Positions 11,001 to 21,951 of a stretch of 27,964 nucleotides of DNA are shown here, piece by piece (position 1 is the first letter of the stretch; each line of letters starts with the position of its first letter). The translations under genes were made by a program, and so were the position numbers. The DNA is taken from the NCBI RefSeq assembly GCF_000003605.2, contig NW_003137828.1, positions 52,194-80,157 of the forward strand. Direction: 5' to 3'. This stretch comes from Saccoglossus kowalevskii. Its lineage: Eukaryota > Hemichordata > Enteropneusta > Harrimaniidae. The notes beneath the pieces were generated by a model, which made no database searches, was not told where the DNA came from, and worked only from the letters and a program-made list of their open reading frames with translations.

Positions 11001-13102
11001 CTGCGCTATTATTCCCTGTATCTTATTACTGACAACAAATACCATTCATATATGACAATACTACTTATAAAACATATAAAACTACTCCACCAAATGTGCC
11101 ATTAAAAAAGCAGATTTGTTATTTAAGCAGACTGAACGTGAGTTACACGGATAATTACAAATACGTGGTTGTATTATCAAGTTATTTTGTTGACTGTATT
11201 TATCGGGTGTGATGCAATCGCCGTTGGATCGAATTAGATTAATACATTTGCACACATAGTGCGTTTTAAATCGTTTTTACATCACGCCTCGGTACACAAA
11301 TAAAAAGTTATAGGACAACTGGAATACAAATAGAAAATAAGTAAATGGAACCTACCACTGCATCAAATTTCAATCACATTGTCATTTCAGTTTACCATAA
11401 TAACTGCCCTCTATCTGAAACTCAATGCCCCTTTTGCAATATTCATTAAGATCGGCGATGAATGTACATGATCATTTTACTGTAACCTTATGTTTGGTAG
11501 TCTGCAACATAAAACTATACATATAAGGTGTCTATATTGTGGGCACAACGTGCTATACTCATTTGGAACAAGTTGATGTGTAATCGGTATTGGAATACTG
11601 ACTGACAAGAATGATATTGTATTACATGAATTTCAATTGTTTACTCTTTACTTCCTGTCGTGATGGTAGAGACATTAGGAGTACAATATTTTGTTTGACT
11701 ACGAATATCAGTTTCGCATATTTACTGATTTATACTAATACAATAAGTGACCTTTATCTACATAACAAACTCAAACTGTACACATTCCATACTAGCCGCT
11801 GCGTGTCACATTTTAACATAGTATTTACCTTGTCAGCGAAATGTTTTCTATTCAAACATGCATAGTATATGAGTTATTAAAAAAAGACGCGATCTATCTA
11901 TATACATTGAACTGGATAACAAATACAGTGCTGGGGAAAAGAGGTTATAGTTATATCATATATATCACTGATAACAGTCAACTGGTGATGAACATGTGGA
12001 GCAGTCAAAAAATAGCATAGCATATTTGCATGATGACAACAATTATAGTACACTAAATCTCTATAGGTCAGACAAGTGACTGACTGAAGTCTACCCCAAC
12101 ATCATCTTATATTTCCACAATTGGAAATGTATGCAAATATATGCATATAAGTCACGTGATGCGCCCCATCACCATATACACTCGTAGCAGTATTAATTGT
12201 CGACGCTATTTTTCAGATATCCTTTTAGCTTTCAACACATTCACCCATGCCCCATTGCCTGTCACACCTTCTATGTAATTATCTGTCTACTAGAGTGTTA
12301 ATCCTCTGGATAAAGGCAATGCTAATGATGATTACTCTCGGTGGATCGCCGTGATCTGACAGTACACCCATTAAGATTAATGTAATGATTACTACATAGG
12401 TTTATTGTGTCATTCTAACGAACGCCAATGTGTACTGCAAATAGCACTATGGCGGTATCCTGGGTAACAAATGTAGTCAGTCATCGATAGATCACCTTAT
12501 CATTACATGTTTTGTTTGTTTTATCTATTTTACTCCTTAACAGTCTGATTTATTTACAGACATACTGCATTTAATGCTCGTTTCATGTCTATTTCGAGGA
12601 AACTTCACACGCACTGGGTTGATATACTTATGTAATGTTTACCCAAAAACTGAATACGGACAACTTTGTTCTTAAGGTGAATCCTCGTACTGGGAATATA
12701 AAACATATCGTCGTGATATCCTCTTAGAACAAGGGTATCAGAGTCCTCGCACGGCCTCACTTGCCTTAGCCTCAGAGCACTCTCTTTCAATTGAAACCTT
12801 GTACATTTCAAAATGATACGTATTTGGGAGAGAGTCGTTCATCCTAGCAGTATGTTATAAATACCACATGGCGAACAAGGCCCTATATAATATCTAATGA
12901 CAATGCTGATAGCGTGAATATCTAAATATCAGCTAGATATATATGCGATATGCATCGAACGTATCAGATATATACCGAGGCCAATACTTGACCACCGTCT
13001 AGTTTAATATTTGTGTGCAGAGCAGTAGGGACGGGTATAATTGGGTTTTTCATTTGTATCCTCCGATTCAGTAGTATTACGCACGAAAATATTAATTATT
13101 AC
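11001..13102. other. No recognisable gene; AT-rich DNA
   Basis: Frames here are short. An 84-codon frame on the plus strand (11611-11865) and a 68-codon frame on the minus strand (12605-12811) were read and not recognised. The latter contains a Tyr-His-Asp-Asp string at about 12707-12718, which recalls the YxDD box of reverse transcriptases. It has none of the surrounding conserved blocks, so it is treated as coincidence. AT-rich stretches with repeated GATATA/TATATC words lie at 12915-12975. Confidence 0.55.
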
Positions 13103-13201
13103 CGACCCAAATTGCCCATCGTCCGATGGCGCAGCGTTTCATGCGCAACGATGCGTAACACAGTAGCGGCGATATACAATACATAATGGTATTAGCGGCC
13201 G
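13103..13201. other. Local CpG cluster
   Basis: Twelve CpG dinucleotides occur within 99 bp, far denser than in the surroundings. The tract contains GGCGCAGCG and ATGCGCAACGATGCG. Fifty-six bases further on, ACGAGAG|GTGAGC at 13251-13263 would make a good splice donor on the plus strand. The open frame in front of it (13167-13257) is only about 30 codons and unrecognised. The cluster may mark an exon, an unmethylated regulatory element or merely less decayed sequence. Confidence 0.4.
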
Positions 13202-14032
13202 TGAAGCAAATGGCCTGGAACTGATTATGAGATTTATGATGCAAAAACCAACGAGAGGTGAGCGATAGCATTTCCTAATGGCTTCTATACTCAGGCATCG
13301 TATTGATGGCTTTATGATTATTATTAACGGCGATGTGCCGTCTAGTACTTCCAGCCCCTGGCCCAGCCGTGCGTGTAAATAAACGAGACGTCTTTTTTTT
13401 TCTTCACGCCGCTATCATTCTATATCGCAGGATGCCTAGTCAGGTCGTGTGTCGACCTTTGTTTTCTTTTCTGAGGTCTTCTGGCGTGTGGTTTGACTTT
13501 TTGAGCCGTCTATAAAGAGATCTAATCATTTGGCTCAGTGGAAGAGACGATATCCTATCCACATCCACTTTAACAAATAGATTTATTGCTGACATCGTCC
13601 TGGGTAATTTATCACTAGATTTGGAGTGAAATATATACTACCATTTTAGTCTACATTAAGTTACATATAATACCCGTGTTTTTTGTTAGAAATCAGATTC
13701 AATATACGATTTATTTATTTTTTCATTCCTGGATTGTTTAGATACTATTTATATTTTGTATGTAATTCTGGTTATATTTCCATCAGTTGCGTTCAGTGAA
13801 TAGCGACTAATTTGACTTACCTGGCTGTCCGATTTCATTGTGTAGACTGTCAGCTAAGTGATAATTTACCTGACATTTGGGACATTGTTTACCGTAACAT
13901 AATACGATACGAGTATATTGGGTGTTTCAGCGTGACATGCTGTGGCGGACTATGTTTTGTAAGACGACGCCTTGCCATCATATAGAAATCAATAACAGTG
14001 TATGTACACACGCAAGGCATGTTGATTTCTCA
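13202..14032. other. No established gene; A-box-like string and possible acceptor
   Basis: A pyrimidine-rich run with a CAG near 13388-13430 resembles a plus-strand splice acceptor, but the frames after it close within about 27 codons. At 13531-13546 the string TGGCTCAGTGGAAGAG resembles the A box of tRNA genes and tRNA-derived SINEs. No complete gene can be assembled from these pieces. Confidence 0.45.
13531..13546 (+). other. tRNA A-box-like string, possible SINE remnant
   Basis: TGGCTCAGTGGAAGAG fits the internal promoter A box of tRNA genes (TRGCNNAGYNGG) and the D-arm wording common in tRNA-derived SINEs. In the 30-60 bases downstream, where a B box (GGTTCRANNCC) should lie, none is visible. 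No cloverleaf can be drawn, so this is not a functional tRNA gene. It could be a decayed SINE head or chance. Confidence 0.2.
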
Positions 14033-14368
14033 TACTGAGAGAAGGGCTCGTAGATCACGACCTGTGGTCGCTTTTCGTGCATGTACGATCCTGTTCCGTC
14101 CGTAGTTACGGTGAAAAATAACCCGTGGTCCGCCGCATTCGCTGCTCGCCTGTTTCCGTTGATGTATGGAATTCATATCCCCATTCCCTGTATCGAGTAA
14201 ATTTAACGCATATTTTTTGTGAGCGTCTGGATTAAACGACAGCGACCCGCCATAAGGAGTATCATCGGTACTCGAAGATTTTACCGGCTCGAACAAAGAG
14301 GTGAGATACAAATCATGATTCATATAGTATATCCTCTCGTTACCAGCGTCGAACGTGAATGATTTGTT
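14033..14368 (-). other. Candidate coding fragment (exon or decayed exon), 112 codons open
   Basis: The minus strand is open for 112 codons, from just after a TGA at 14371-14369 to a TGA at 14032-14030. An ATG at 14323 would give 97 codons. By hand count 14041-14323 is about 47% GC against about 35% for the window, and CpG is frequent. The translation has a balanced composition (D, G, N, S, R, K) rather than the I/N/Y/F excess of the other frames. Near its start it reads FDAGNERIYYMN, reminiscent of a beta-propeller (YWTD-like) strand, but this is only a resemblance. At the end TCA|GTATGA could be a splice donor. No good acceptor is visible: the only AG inside the open run lies in AACGAGAG and lacks a pyrimidine tract. 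An unspliced single-exon gene, a pseudogene fragment or chance are all possible. Confidence 0.2.
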
Positions 14369-17300
14369 TCAGAATCATCCTGACAATGATGTTTAAAAGT
14401 GTATCTGTCAATCATGTCGTTTCACCCATATACGTTTTTTTAGAATTAAGCATTACAAAGAAAGACCCAAATCATATTCCTATCAACAAGATGTATGAGA
14501 TATGTTTACACTACTTGAGAATCCTGTATAAAATCGAAATCAGGTGATGGATTTGTTTCACTGTTCAGCTTTCACTTACTGACCTTTTCCTGTTAATGTT
14601 CGCAACAACTGGCTTGTTACCCGGAAACGCAATATTGTAGGCGGATAATTTATATTTCTCTTGAAATGTCATATTTAGTTCTTAGTTTCCATTCCCAAAA
14701 ACAGTAAAATCACCACCAAGATACTCATATTTTTTTCTTGTTGAAATTCAAATTACACCTAAACATGCCTGCTCATCAAATATCCCATTGTATTTATTAT
14801 TTACAGAACAAATCCCCCAGTACCTGATTGTTCCAACGTTTAAATATATGAAGATTGTTTAACAGCTGTACCATATATCGTACTGCGCCACATTTTACGT
14901 ACTTTGTCAAATATCTCTTCTCTAAAACCGCTGTACAATTGAAGCTATCCTCCTTCATCACATCGGTTCCCACAACCGTAAACATTTATTAAAAGCGATC
15001 AATCAAATTGTTCTGTATTACATATACATATTTTCTGAAGGTCAACCATTTGACGCTGATTACATATAGATATCCCATTCCGTATAATAATAGTAATGTT
15101 TAAAGAGCGTGATACTGATATTGAGGGCAGAATGCATGGTATTGCGCTACGTAATATATAGAGTGACTACAGTGAGTACGACAGATATAAGTGTGCGCTC
15201 AGTAATGGCCGCACCTTACACGATATGTGCAAATTTAATTAGCAACTGTAAATATTTTATTGGGGTATAGTGTACTCCATATACTCAACTTTTCATTAAC
15301 AACATTCTGCAGAATGATCCGATGATGCGAATTCATTCTACTCCTCTGAGATGGGGACCGGATAGAAACGACGTGAGAGGATTTAAAACTGACTTGTATC
15401 GTAAATTATTTTTTTTTATTAGTCGAGTGATGATTCATTAGTATGCGCCAATGCGAGCACAAAACGTTAGTGTGACTGTTATCTGGTTTAGTCGATGTTT
15501 CACGAAATTACAATGTATTGGATGCCTCACTCCAGGTTATCTATACTAGTAGGTCTCTGCGATTCGCAAACCCACGCCTGTATTGTCCATATGCCGATAA
15601 CACAATTCCCGGTTGGCAGATAGTGTTAATTATTCATGTATTACGCACCGTTATTACTACAGTATTTCTTTTATCAAATATTTTATGTACACTTTCCAAT
15701 GTAAAGGGACCGATTACAAAAATTACGCCATTATCCGCACTCTGTGATTATTAATAATAATATTAGCCTATTATGTAACATGTCCCGTGTGACGATTCGT
15801 TATGACAATCTGAGCTGCACAATGACAACGAGTTCGAGCACTTTGACCTACTATCCCGGCCTAGTTTCGTTTTTAATGCATCGATGACATGTTGACCCCA
15901 TGCCCTTTGTAGTTACCGGATTGAATGTATAATTCTTATAAAAGTATGCTTGACGCAGGAGCAAAATAAAAATAACGAGTCCCCTGTCCATACCCTTATA
16001 TTTGTAATATTGCTGTAAGCTTATTACGTATCTTCGTATCACAACCAACTGTAGCGTGAACAACAACGAATGACATAAATATATATGTATGTATTATGTA
16101 TGTGCAGTGTAATGTGGTTTGTACAAATGCAATTTGTAGTTGTTATCGAGGCGTATATCCATGCATGAACATCGTGCATTATAACTAATACATTAGTGTT
16201 GCAGTCAGAAAATTGAATTTGCCATCCTGTATGTCAAGATTATTGTTTAAAATGTGAAGGCTAGTAGTGAAGAATTCGACTTTGAGTTTACCATTATTTA
16301 TGTTCCCCATCTTTGTAGTAATATACATCTTCCCCCTGCATATGGTGGGTGTATACATTTCACAGCGTGTTCGATATGCTAAACTTTGCAAAACGCCATA
16401 GACTCCTGTCTTCCATGCTGCCGAGTAAAGATTTTTTTAAAAGAACGCCTTATATTAATATTCAAGCGTTTCTATGGCAAATATTATGAACATGTGACAA
16501 AATATGACAAATAACCCAAACAAACGATCTCTGATCGTGTTAACATTATTTCCCCAATGTAGAAGATCCCATCATGACATTGACTACTCACATTGATATA
16601 TAGCGGGTGCTATTGGTAGGGCAGGATATGATCACGCTTTTGCAAACACCTGGTATCAATTCTTGGACTCAATCTCAGGGTTCATATATAATTTATGTGA
16701 ATGCTCCGAGACTGGTCATTTCTCTGTTGTAGCACAGTAATTCACTGTACACATTTTTCCTATGTGTGTGTATAAATGTACCTTGGCTGGTGTATGTCTT
16801 GTATATGTTGCTGAAATCCCTATATGAATGAATATCATTGTTTCTTATTCTTGTACCATGGCGAAGCAAACCACAAGCGACCGTTGTCGGATTCGACAAA
16901 ATTACCCGAACTTTAAATAATAATAATATATATTACTTTTATCTGAATGAAAGCAACATTCAATTTATACAAGAATGTAGTTTTTAATTAAATTACAATT
17001 GGTGTCTTTTACGTAGGTTCACTGACAGAGTGTAAGTTTCAATGTCTTGCCGGAGAATTTTAAGCCTCGGTATAGGTTTTCATAATACATAATTCAAATA
17101 TCTACTTTTATAGAACTGTCAGTGTCAGATGCACGAGTGTTTTTGTTTGTATGTGTCATTCTCAAATCTCGCATCACCCTGACGTTTGCGGTATTCTAGT
17201 GAGTGCAATATTCTATTCGATGACGTGTTCAACTCATAGCCTCGTTCGAGGTCATTTCCCGGTCAAATTGGCATTAAGATTGTGCGGTATTTTAATTAAC

Positions 17301-19771
17301 ATGTCGAGGTGTGGTGAATATTTATAGAATCACTGACCTGATTAGGTACAAGCAAAATGACCGATTTGATGCATACTCCGATAACACGTGACACTAAAAC
17401 CTGCAGATGGTATATCACGTACACTCTTATTATACAAATATTGTCTCAATATTGTTGCCACAATCGATAATTACACATAGAATTAATAATATTAATTAGT
17501 AATATATTTCAAAATTTATCTCAAATAACTTTTTAATATTGATCAAGACCAATTGAAATACACCTGTATTTAAACATACTCACTTGTGTTTTTAATAATA
17601 ATATATATAATGGTTGGTCGTCGTCTCATGGTGCATTTAACATGCCAAGTGGCCTGTCAATACCAGCAGCTTATTACTGCCAACGTGCGTTTCACACATG
17701 TGTGTCTTCATATCTATGATAGACATAAATTATTTTTAATCTAGATGTTTCAAACTTTGATATATAATATGTATGAAACGTGTTGTTTCTATAGTTACTA
17801 ATTTAAAAATTTAAGTCGAGGCCAATAATAGTCTTGAAACCAATTTCTCTTAACCTTGAACCTTGAACAACATTTTAATAATATATAATAAGATTGGGGT
17901 TAAATGTGATAACACTGATCTTCACATAATGGGTGCCACATTTTTTTGTAACACCTGGAATCATTTATTGACTGTATCATTCACTGATTTTACCGTGTAC
18001 TTGCGCATACTTATCCTTCTTTGTAGGGTCTTTTTCTAAAATAATGAATTTAGAAATTATGTTAAATCTACTTAAATTACTTTATACTATAACAAATATA
18101 AGTTACATAGGCTAACTAGATACAATTCTCTACACTGCTACGAGGATCCTATTTTTCAAAGCAGTCAGTCGTATAAAATAATTTATACAATGAAAAAAGT
18201 ATTTCTGCGCCTGAAATTGCTTTGTTAACGTTGATCCTTAGGAGATACTTCCATCTATCTTTCTGTTGCTCTTGCTCTGGCTGTTGTACGTTGCTTAGAT
18301 AAGCCGCTATTGTCATGGATATGAATGATACGATATGTTCAATTATTCATTTCTTACGTAAACAACGCGACTGGAAAAATGAGACTTGATAAAGGATTGT
18401 TTATGGCATTCTGATAACCTGCGATGATAAGCTTGATTACAAAAATGAGGTTTCGTATCTATGGGAAAACCGCTGTTGATATTTGCGCTAACATCTATTG
18501 TTGGGTTTCCAATTGCAATTGTGATCTTCAAGCACGCAACATTTACTTGCAGGTTAGTCTGTGAAAGAAAAGTAAATTAACTAAACACTTTGGATAAATT
18601 AATTCCCCTTTTACATGATCGATGATCCATTAACCACTGAAGAGCGTCGCGTCTCGCTACTCAATTTATGCATTCATTACTGGAAAACAGTATATATACA
18701 GGACATTTCGCTTTAAGTTGAAGAATATTTCAAATTCGTTTAACTTATTTAAAATAAAAAAACAACCTAAATATATATATTACTTTACTTGTAATTCTAA
18801 CTAAAAGTAATAAAAAGTGTTCACTGTATCGCTGCATACTAATTGTAATAAAGACCAAAAGCAATAAAAACACACTAACGTGAAATACATGCCTGGTGAT
18901 TTTTTCATGGCGCCTAAAACAATTTTCAAATACGAACCATCATTTATATATCATTTATGTTTAATCAGTGTGTAAATAAGTTAATTTCGTTACACAAATT
19001 ATCTCAGACAATTTCAGCGTCAATTGTCTGTCTACTGCACTACTTGACTTACATTGATGTATGGCGTGTGTCACACACGGAGAAGGATGTGCTCACTCAT
19101 ATTTGTGTTCCTGATAAGAATTCTAGATTGAATGCCTTTAGGCCAATATTTCACTGAATCGACCAGATATTGTATTGTTATGACATTATATTGATACTGT
19201 GTGTCTCCTTTACTGTTGTGTTTCCAATTAACCGGTTATAACTAAAGGGCCTCGTATGTGCAGGCTAGACATTTCTATACTTTTCATATTGCTGGTTATG
19301 TTATTAAAATTAATAGGTTGTGGTTTCCGCTCTCGTGTTCATCATGACACGGTATGCAATGATACGTGACATGGCGTGCTTACGAGAAATGTACCAACGA
19401 GTAATAAAGAATCACTATTGTAATTGAGATAATCAATCTTTTATCCGTGTATCTGTTGTTTTAGCATATTAGCCACTTTTGATTTACCCGTTCTGTAGTA
19501 ATTATCTGGTGTATAATGAAGGCACGATTTGTCTACACACCAGTCAACACATCATTTGAAAAAAGCTGATTAAAGGCCCGACAAGAAGAATTTTAATCAC
19601 GCAATAAATCTGGTATAATCTCCAGCATCGCATTGTTCTATCGTAAAACATATAATCAGTCAACTAGGCGTGGTACACATCCTGGTCAAGTGTATTGCAT
19701 GTGTTATTAGTTCAGGACATACAGTACACTACAATCAGTGTGTTGTCTGCATCGTGTTTACATCGCAGCTG

Positions 19772-19775
<4 letters not shown>
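14369..19775. other. No recognisable gene; AT-rich DNA
   Basis: Frames are all under 80 codons and unremarkable. The stretch 17440-17620 is particularly AT-rich, with ATTAATAATATTAATTAG and nearby TAATAATATATATAA words, and 16910-16940 is similar. Such tracts are common in intergenic DNA and introns and can serve as matrix attachment sites, which is inference only. A 14-bp perfect palindrome CATTCTGCAGAATG lies at 15303-15316, within chance expectation. A short near-repeat (AAAAGTAATAAAAA, then AAAAGCAATAAAAA) lies in 18800-18870. Confidence 0.55.

Positions 19776-19812
<37 letters not shown>
19776..19812. repeat. (CA)n dinucleotide microsatellite
   Basis: An uninterrupted run of 37 bp, CA repeated 18.5 times, is preceded by GCACG and followed by TTAACAATG. 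A pure tract of this length is expected to be polymorphic. Alternating purine-pyrimidine CA/TG tracts can adopt left-handed DNA. The frame that spells Thr-His repeats across it is a by-product of the repeat, not a gene. Confidence 0.97.
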
Positions 19813-19814
<2 letters not shown>

Positions 19815-21881
19815 AACAATGCAAATATGGGTCTTTTTTTTGCTATGTCGGACTGTAATCTAAATTTCTTCAAACTTTAGTATTGAAAAAAAACTTTCTT
19901 TTTCTAACATTTAATAAACGTTATGTATCGATTATGTCATGTGGTAGTCATACGTGTATTGATCAACTGAGCGAATTGCCTTCTGAGAAAGAAATTGATT
20001 GTTTTTTTCAGTTATTTGACATTAGTCATTATTGATCTTCGGACGATCGCAGTTTACTTTGTACTGTATTACATTATGTTCACTCGACTAAGAATCAGTA
20101 TTCGGAGCTGTATTGCATACACTACAATAACCGGCATCACGAAAGCGATTATATGACTCCCGCAAATCCCCAATTAATATACTAGAAATCACTAACTTGA
20201 TCAAGTAAATCTCACCGGATATAAATAGTATAAAGAAATTGCCAAGTTAATTACTAATCAACGTTAACCAATTTGTCAACATAACCTTGGCGCCATGCAG
20301 TCTGACCTACCATTCACCAGTCCCAAAGTGATAACCCCATGTAATCACGCAATGTTGAACCTCACAACCCTTAAAAGCGATAGTGGCCTTGATCACTTAT
20401 GGTGCAACGTTGTGGTTATGACGATTATGAAGTCCATTTTAATAGAACGCAAGGTCTAGTCGGCTGTGAATTGATATTATTGTTGGCTTTAAGACATGAT
20501 TGAAGTATGTAAGCCGAGAGTAAGGTATGTGCAATGATTGAATGTTAAATGTCACATTCTGTTAACGATGATCACCACTCTCCTTATAACCGATTCAGAA
20601 TATAAGCAGTGTGTATATTTATTTATATGACCATCCTGCTGCGTTTGGTGTGTTTCTATGAAACTAAAACGCGGTGATCTATTTTCATTTCTCGAGTTGT
20701 TGACGTTACACCAACAACACATTAAATTTAGCGCCAGTCGCTGTACAGCGCGTTGGAATTTGATACTAATAAACAATGTATTTTGCGCACGATGTTTACG
20801 TCGCATGGGACCCATATCGATTACCATGTGGCGCGACGACTCTGGCGAATTAAGAAATATTCCTGTCAAAAATTGGCTTATAAAAATTAATGAAAACCTC
20901 TAAATGTCTAGTGTCGTCAAAACGTGCATCTTTATCCTGTGAATTACGATTCAACGAATGGATTTTCACATACTGAAAAGACATATGTTATTCAGTATAT
21001 GACGGTTACACGGTGTATCCGTTGGAATTGCTGGCTTTCTTCCGTGTGGTTGCAGTATTTGCCGCAGAAGCAGGATATGTTCACTTTTTTTCGAAACCCT
21101 TGATATAACTTAGATATAACTTATAACTCATGATGACCTGACCCTGTACTAGGTATGTTTAGACCTTGGCTATTGTGTCCTTGGACGAGCAAATTCGCAA
21201 TGCTGGTTATGAATGATAGTTTAAATTCGTTCTGTTATTTTCACATTGATTTAACGATTCAACACAGACAAAAAATTGCATTTCAAATATTGTTATGCGA
21301 TACTTCATGCTGTAGACCAAATCGGATTATAATTTATCTTGTACTAAAAAAGTTGCATTTGCATTATACACATGATTATTCATTAGATAAAAATTCCACT
21401 AATGCGCATGTGCCGTGATTGTCATTGTACATACCAGAACCAGTGCACATGCGTTACTGAGAATTTCATTGCAATGTACTCGTAAATATACAGTATCAAA
21501 GAACAATATTGAAAACACATCATTTCTTTTTCATGTTACATAAGGCGGGTAGTATAAACAGAATTAATTAGTATAATGTAAAATAGTACTTACGGTTACG
21601 GTTAAAAGAGTGACGGTTCGAAAGTTATTGAAATATTTCGCGAGGGAACAATGCAAAAATGAAACCTGTGAGGAATATGAGGTACCTAAAAGTATGCTGG
21701 AAAACAGTACAGCGAGAGTGTCAACCGACATCTTTTCTTTCCAAGGATACATTATGGGAATGCCGAAATCCAAAATGTTTAAAAACAGAATCAGCGACCT
21801 TGTTTGTGTGGAGTCCGGTCAAACCCAGGTAGCGGCCATGTTTGTTTTTATTATTGGAGTTCACTTGTGCGTGTAATCATT
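19813..21881. other. No established gene; a small CpG-richer region with frames on both strands
   Basis: Around 20552-20903 open frames coexist on both strands (81 codons plus, from an ATG at 20658; 105 codons minus), and the sequence is richer in CpG than its surroundings. Neither product is recognised. A further pair of overlapping frames lies at 21564-21876. The plus-strand one, open from 21577 to 21876, contains CAG|GTAGCG, a weak possible donor, and ends just before repeat copy 2. None of these can be called a gene from sequence alone. Confidence 0.5.
21102..21123. repeat. Short tandem duplication of 11 bp
   Basis: GATATAACTTA occurs twice in direct succession and is followed by the related TAACTCA. 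This is a small slippage-type duplication with no visible function. Confidence 0.8.
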
Positions 21882-21912
21882 CCATATTTGGAATTCGCAA
21901 TTCCTTATATGG
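21882..21912. promoter_or_regulatory. Paired CArG-type boxes in repeat copy 2
   Basis: CCATATTTGG at 21882-21891 and CCTTATATGG at 21903-21912 both fit CC(A/T)6GG with starts 21 bp apart, as in copy 1. The whole 31-bp stretch is an imperfect palindrome: 14-bp arms with two mismatches around a central CGC. The dyad could therefore be a stem-loop or TE-end structure rather than two factor sites. Confidence 0.35.
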
Positions 21913-21951
21913 TAGGATGACAATACCCTGTAAAGTATCGCAAAATTACGG
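21882..21951 (+). repeat. Dispersed repeat, copy 2
   Basis: This is the partner of 184-255, in the same orientation 21.7 kb away. Five differences separate the first 38 bases of the two copies. Three fall in the spacer between the CArG boxes and two within the A/T core of the second box, where both are A/T exchanges. The second conserved block GCAAAATTACGG is at 21940-21951. Immediately upstream both copies also have ATCATT, separated from the block by an 8-nt length difference, which may extend the homology to the left. No third copy was found by eye. Confidence 0.75.

Noticed and set aside
12707-12718. Tyr-His-Asp-Asp in a minus-strand frame, resembling the reverse-transcriptase YxDD box
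   Set aside because: None of the other conserved reverse-transcriptase blocks surrounds it and the frame is only 68 codons.
15303-15316. Perfect 14-bp palindrome CATTCTGCAGAATG
   Set aside because: One or two perfect 14-bp palindromes are expected by chance in a sequence of this length.
19695-19880. Open frame encoding a Thr-His repeat
   Set aside because: The repeat is only the translation of the CA microsatellite.
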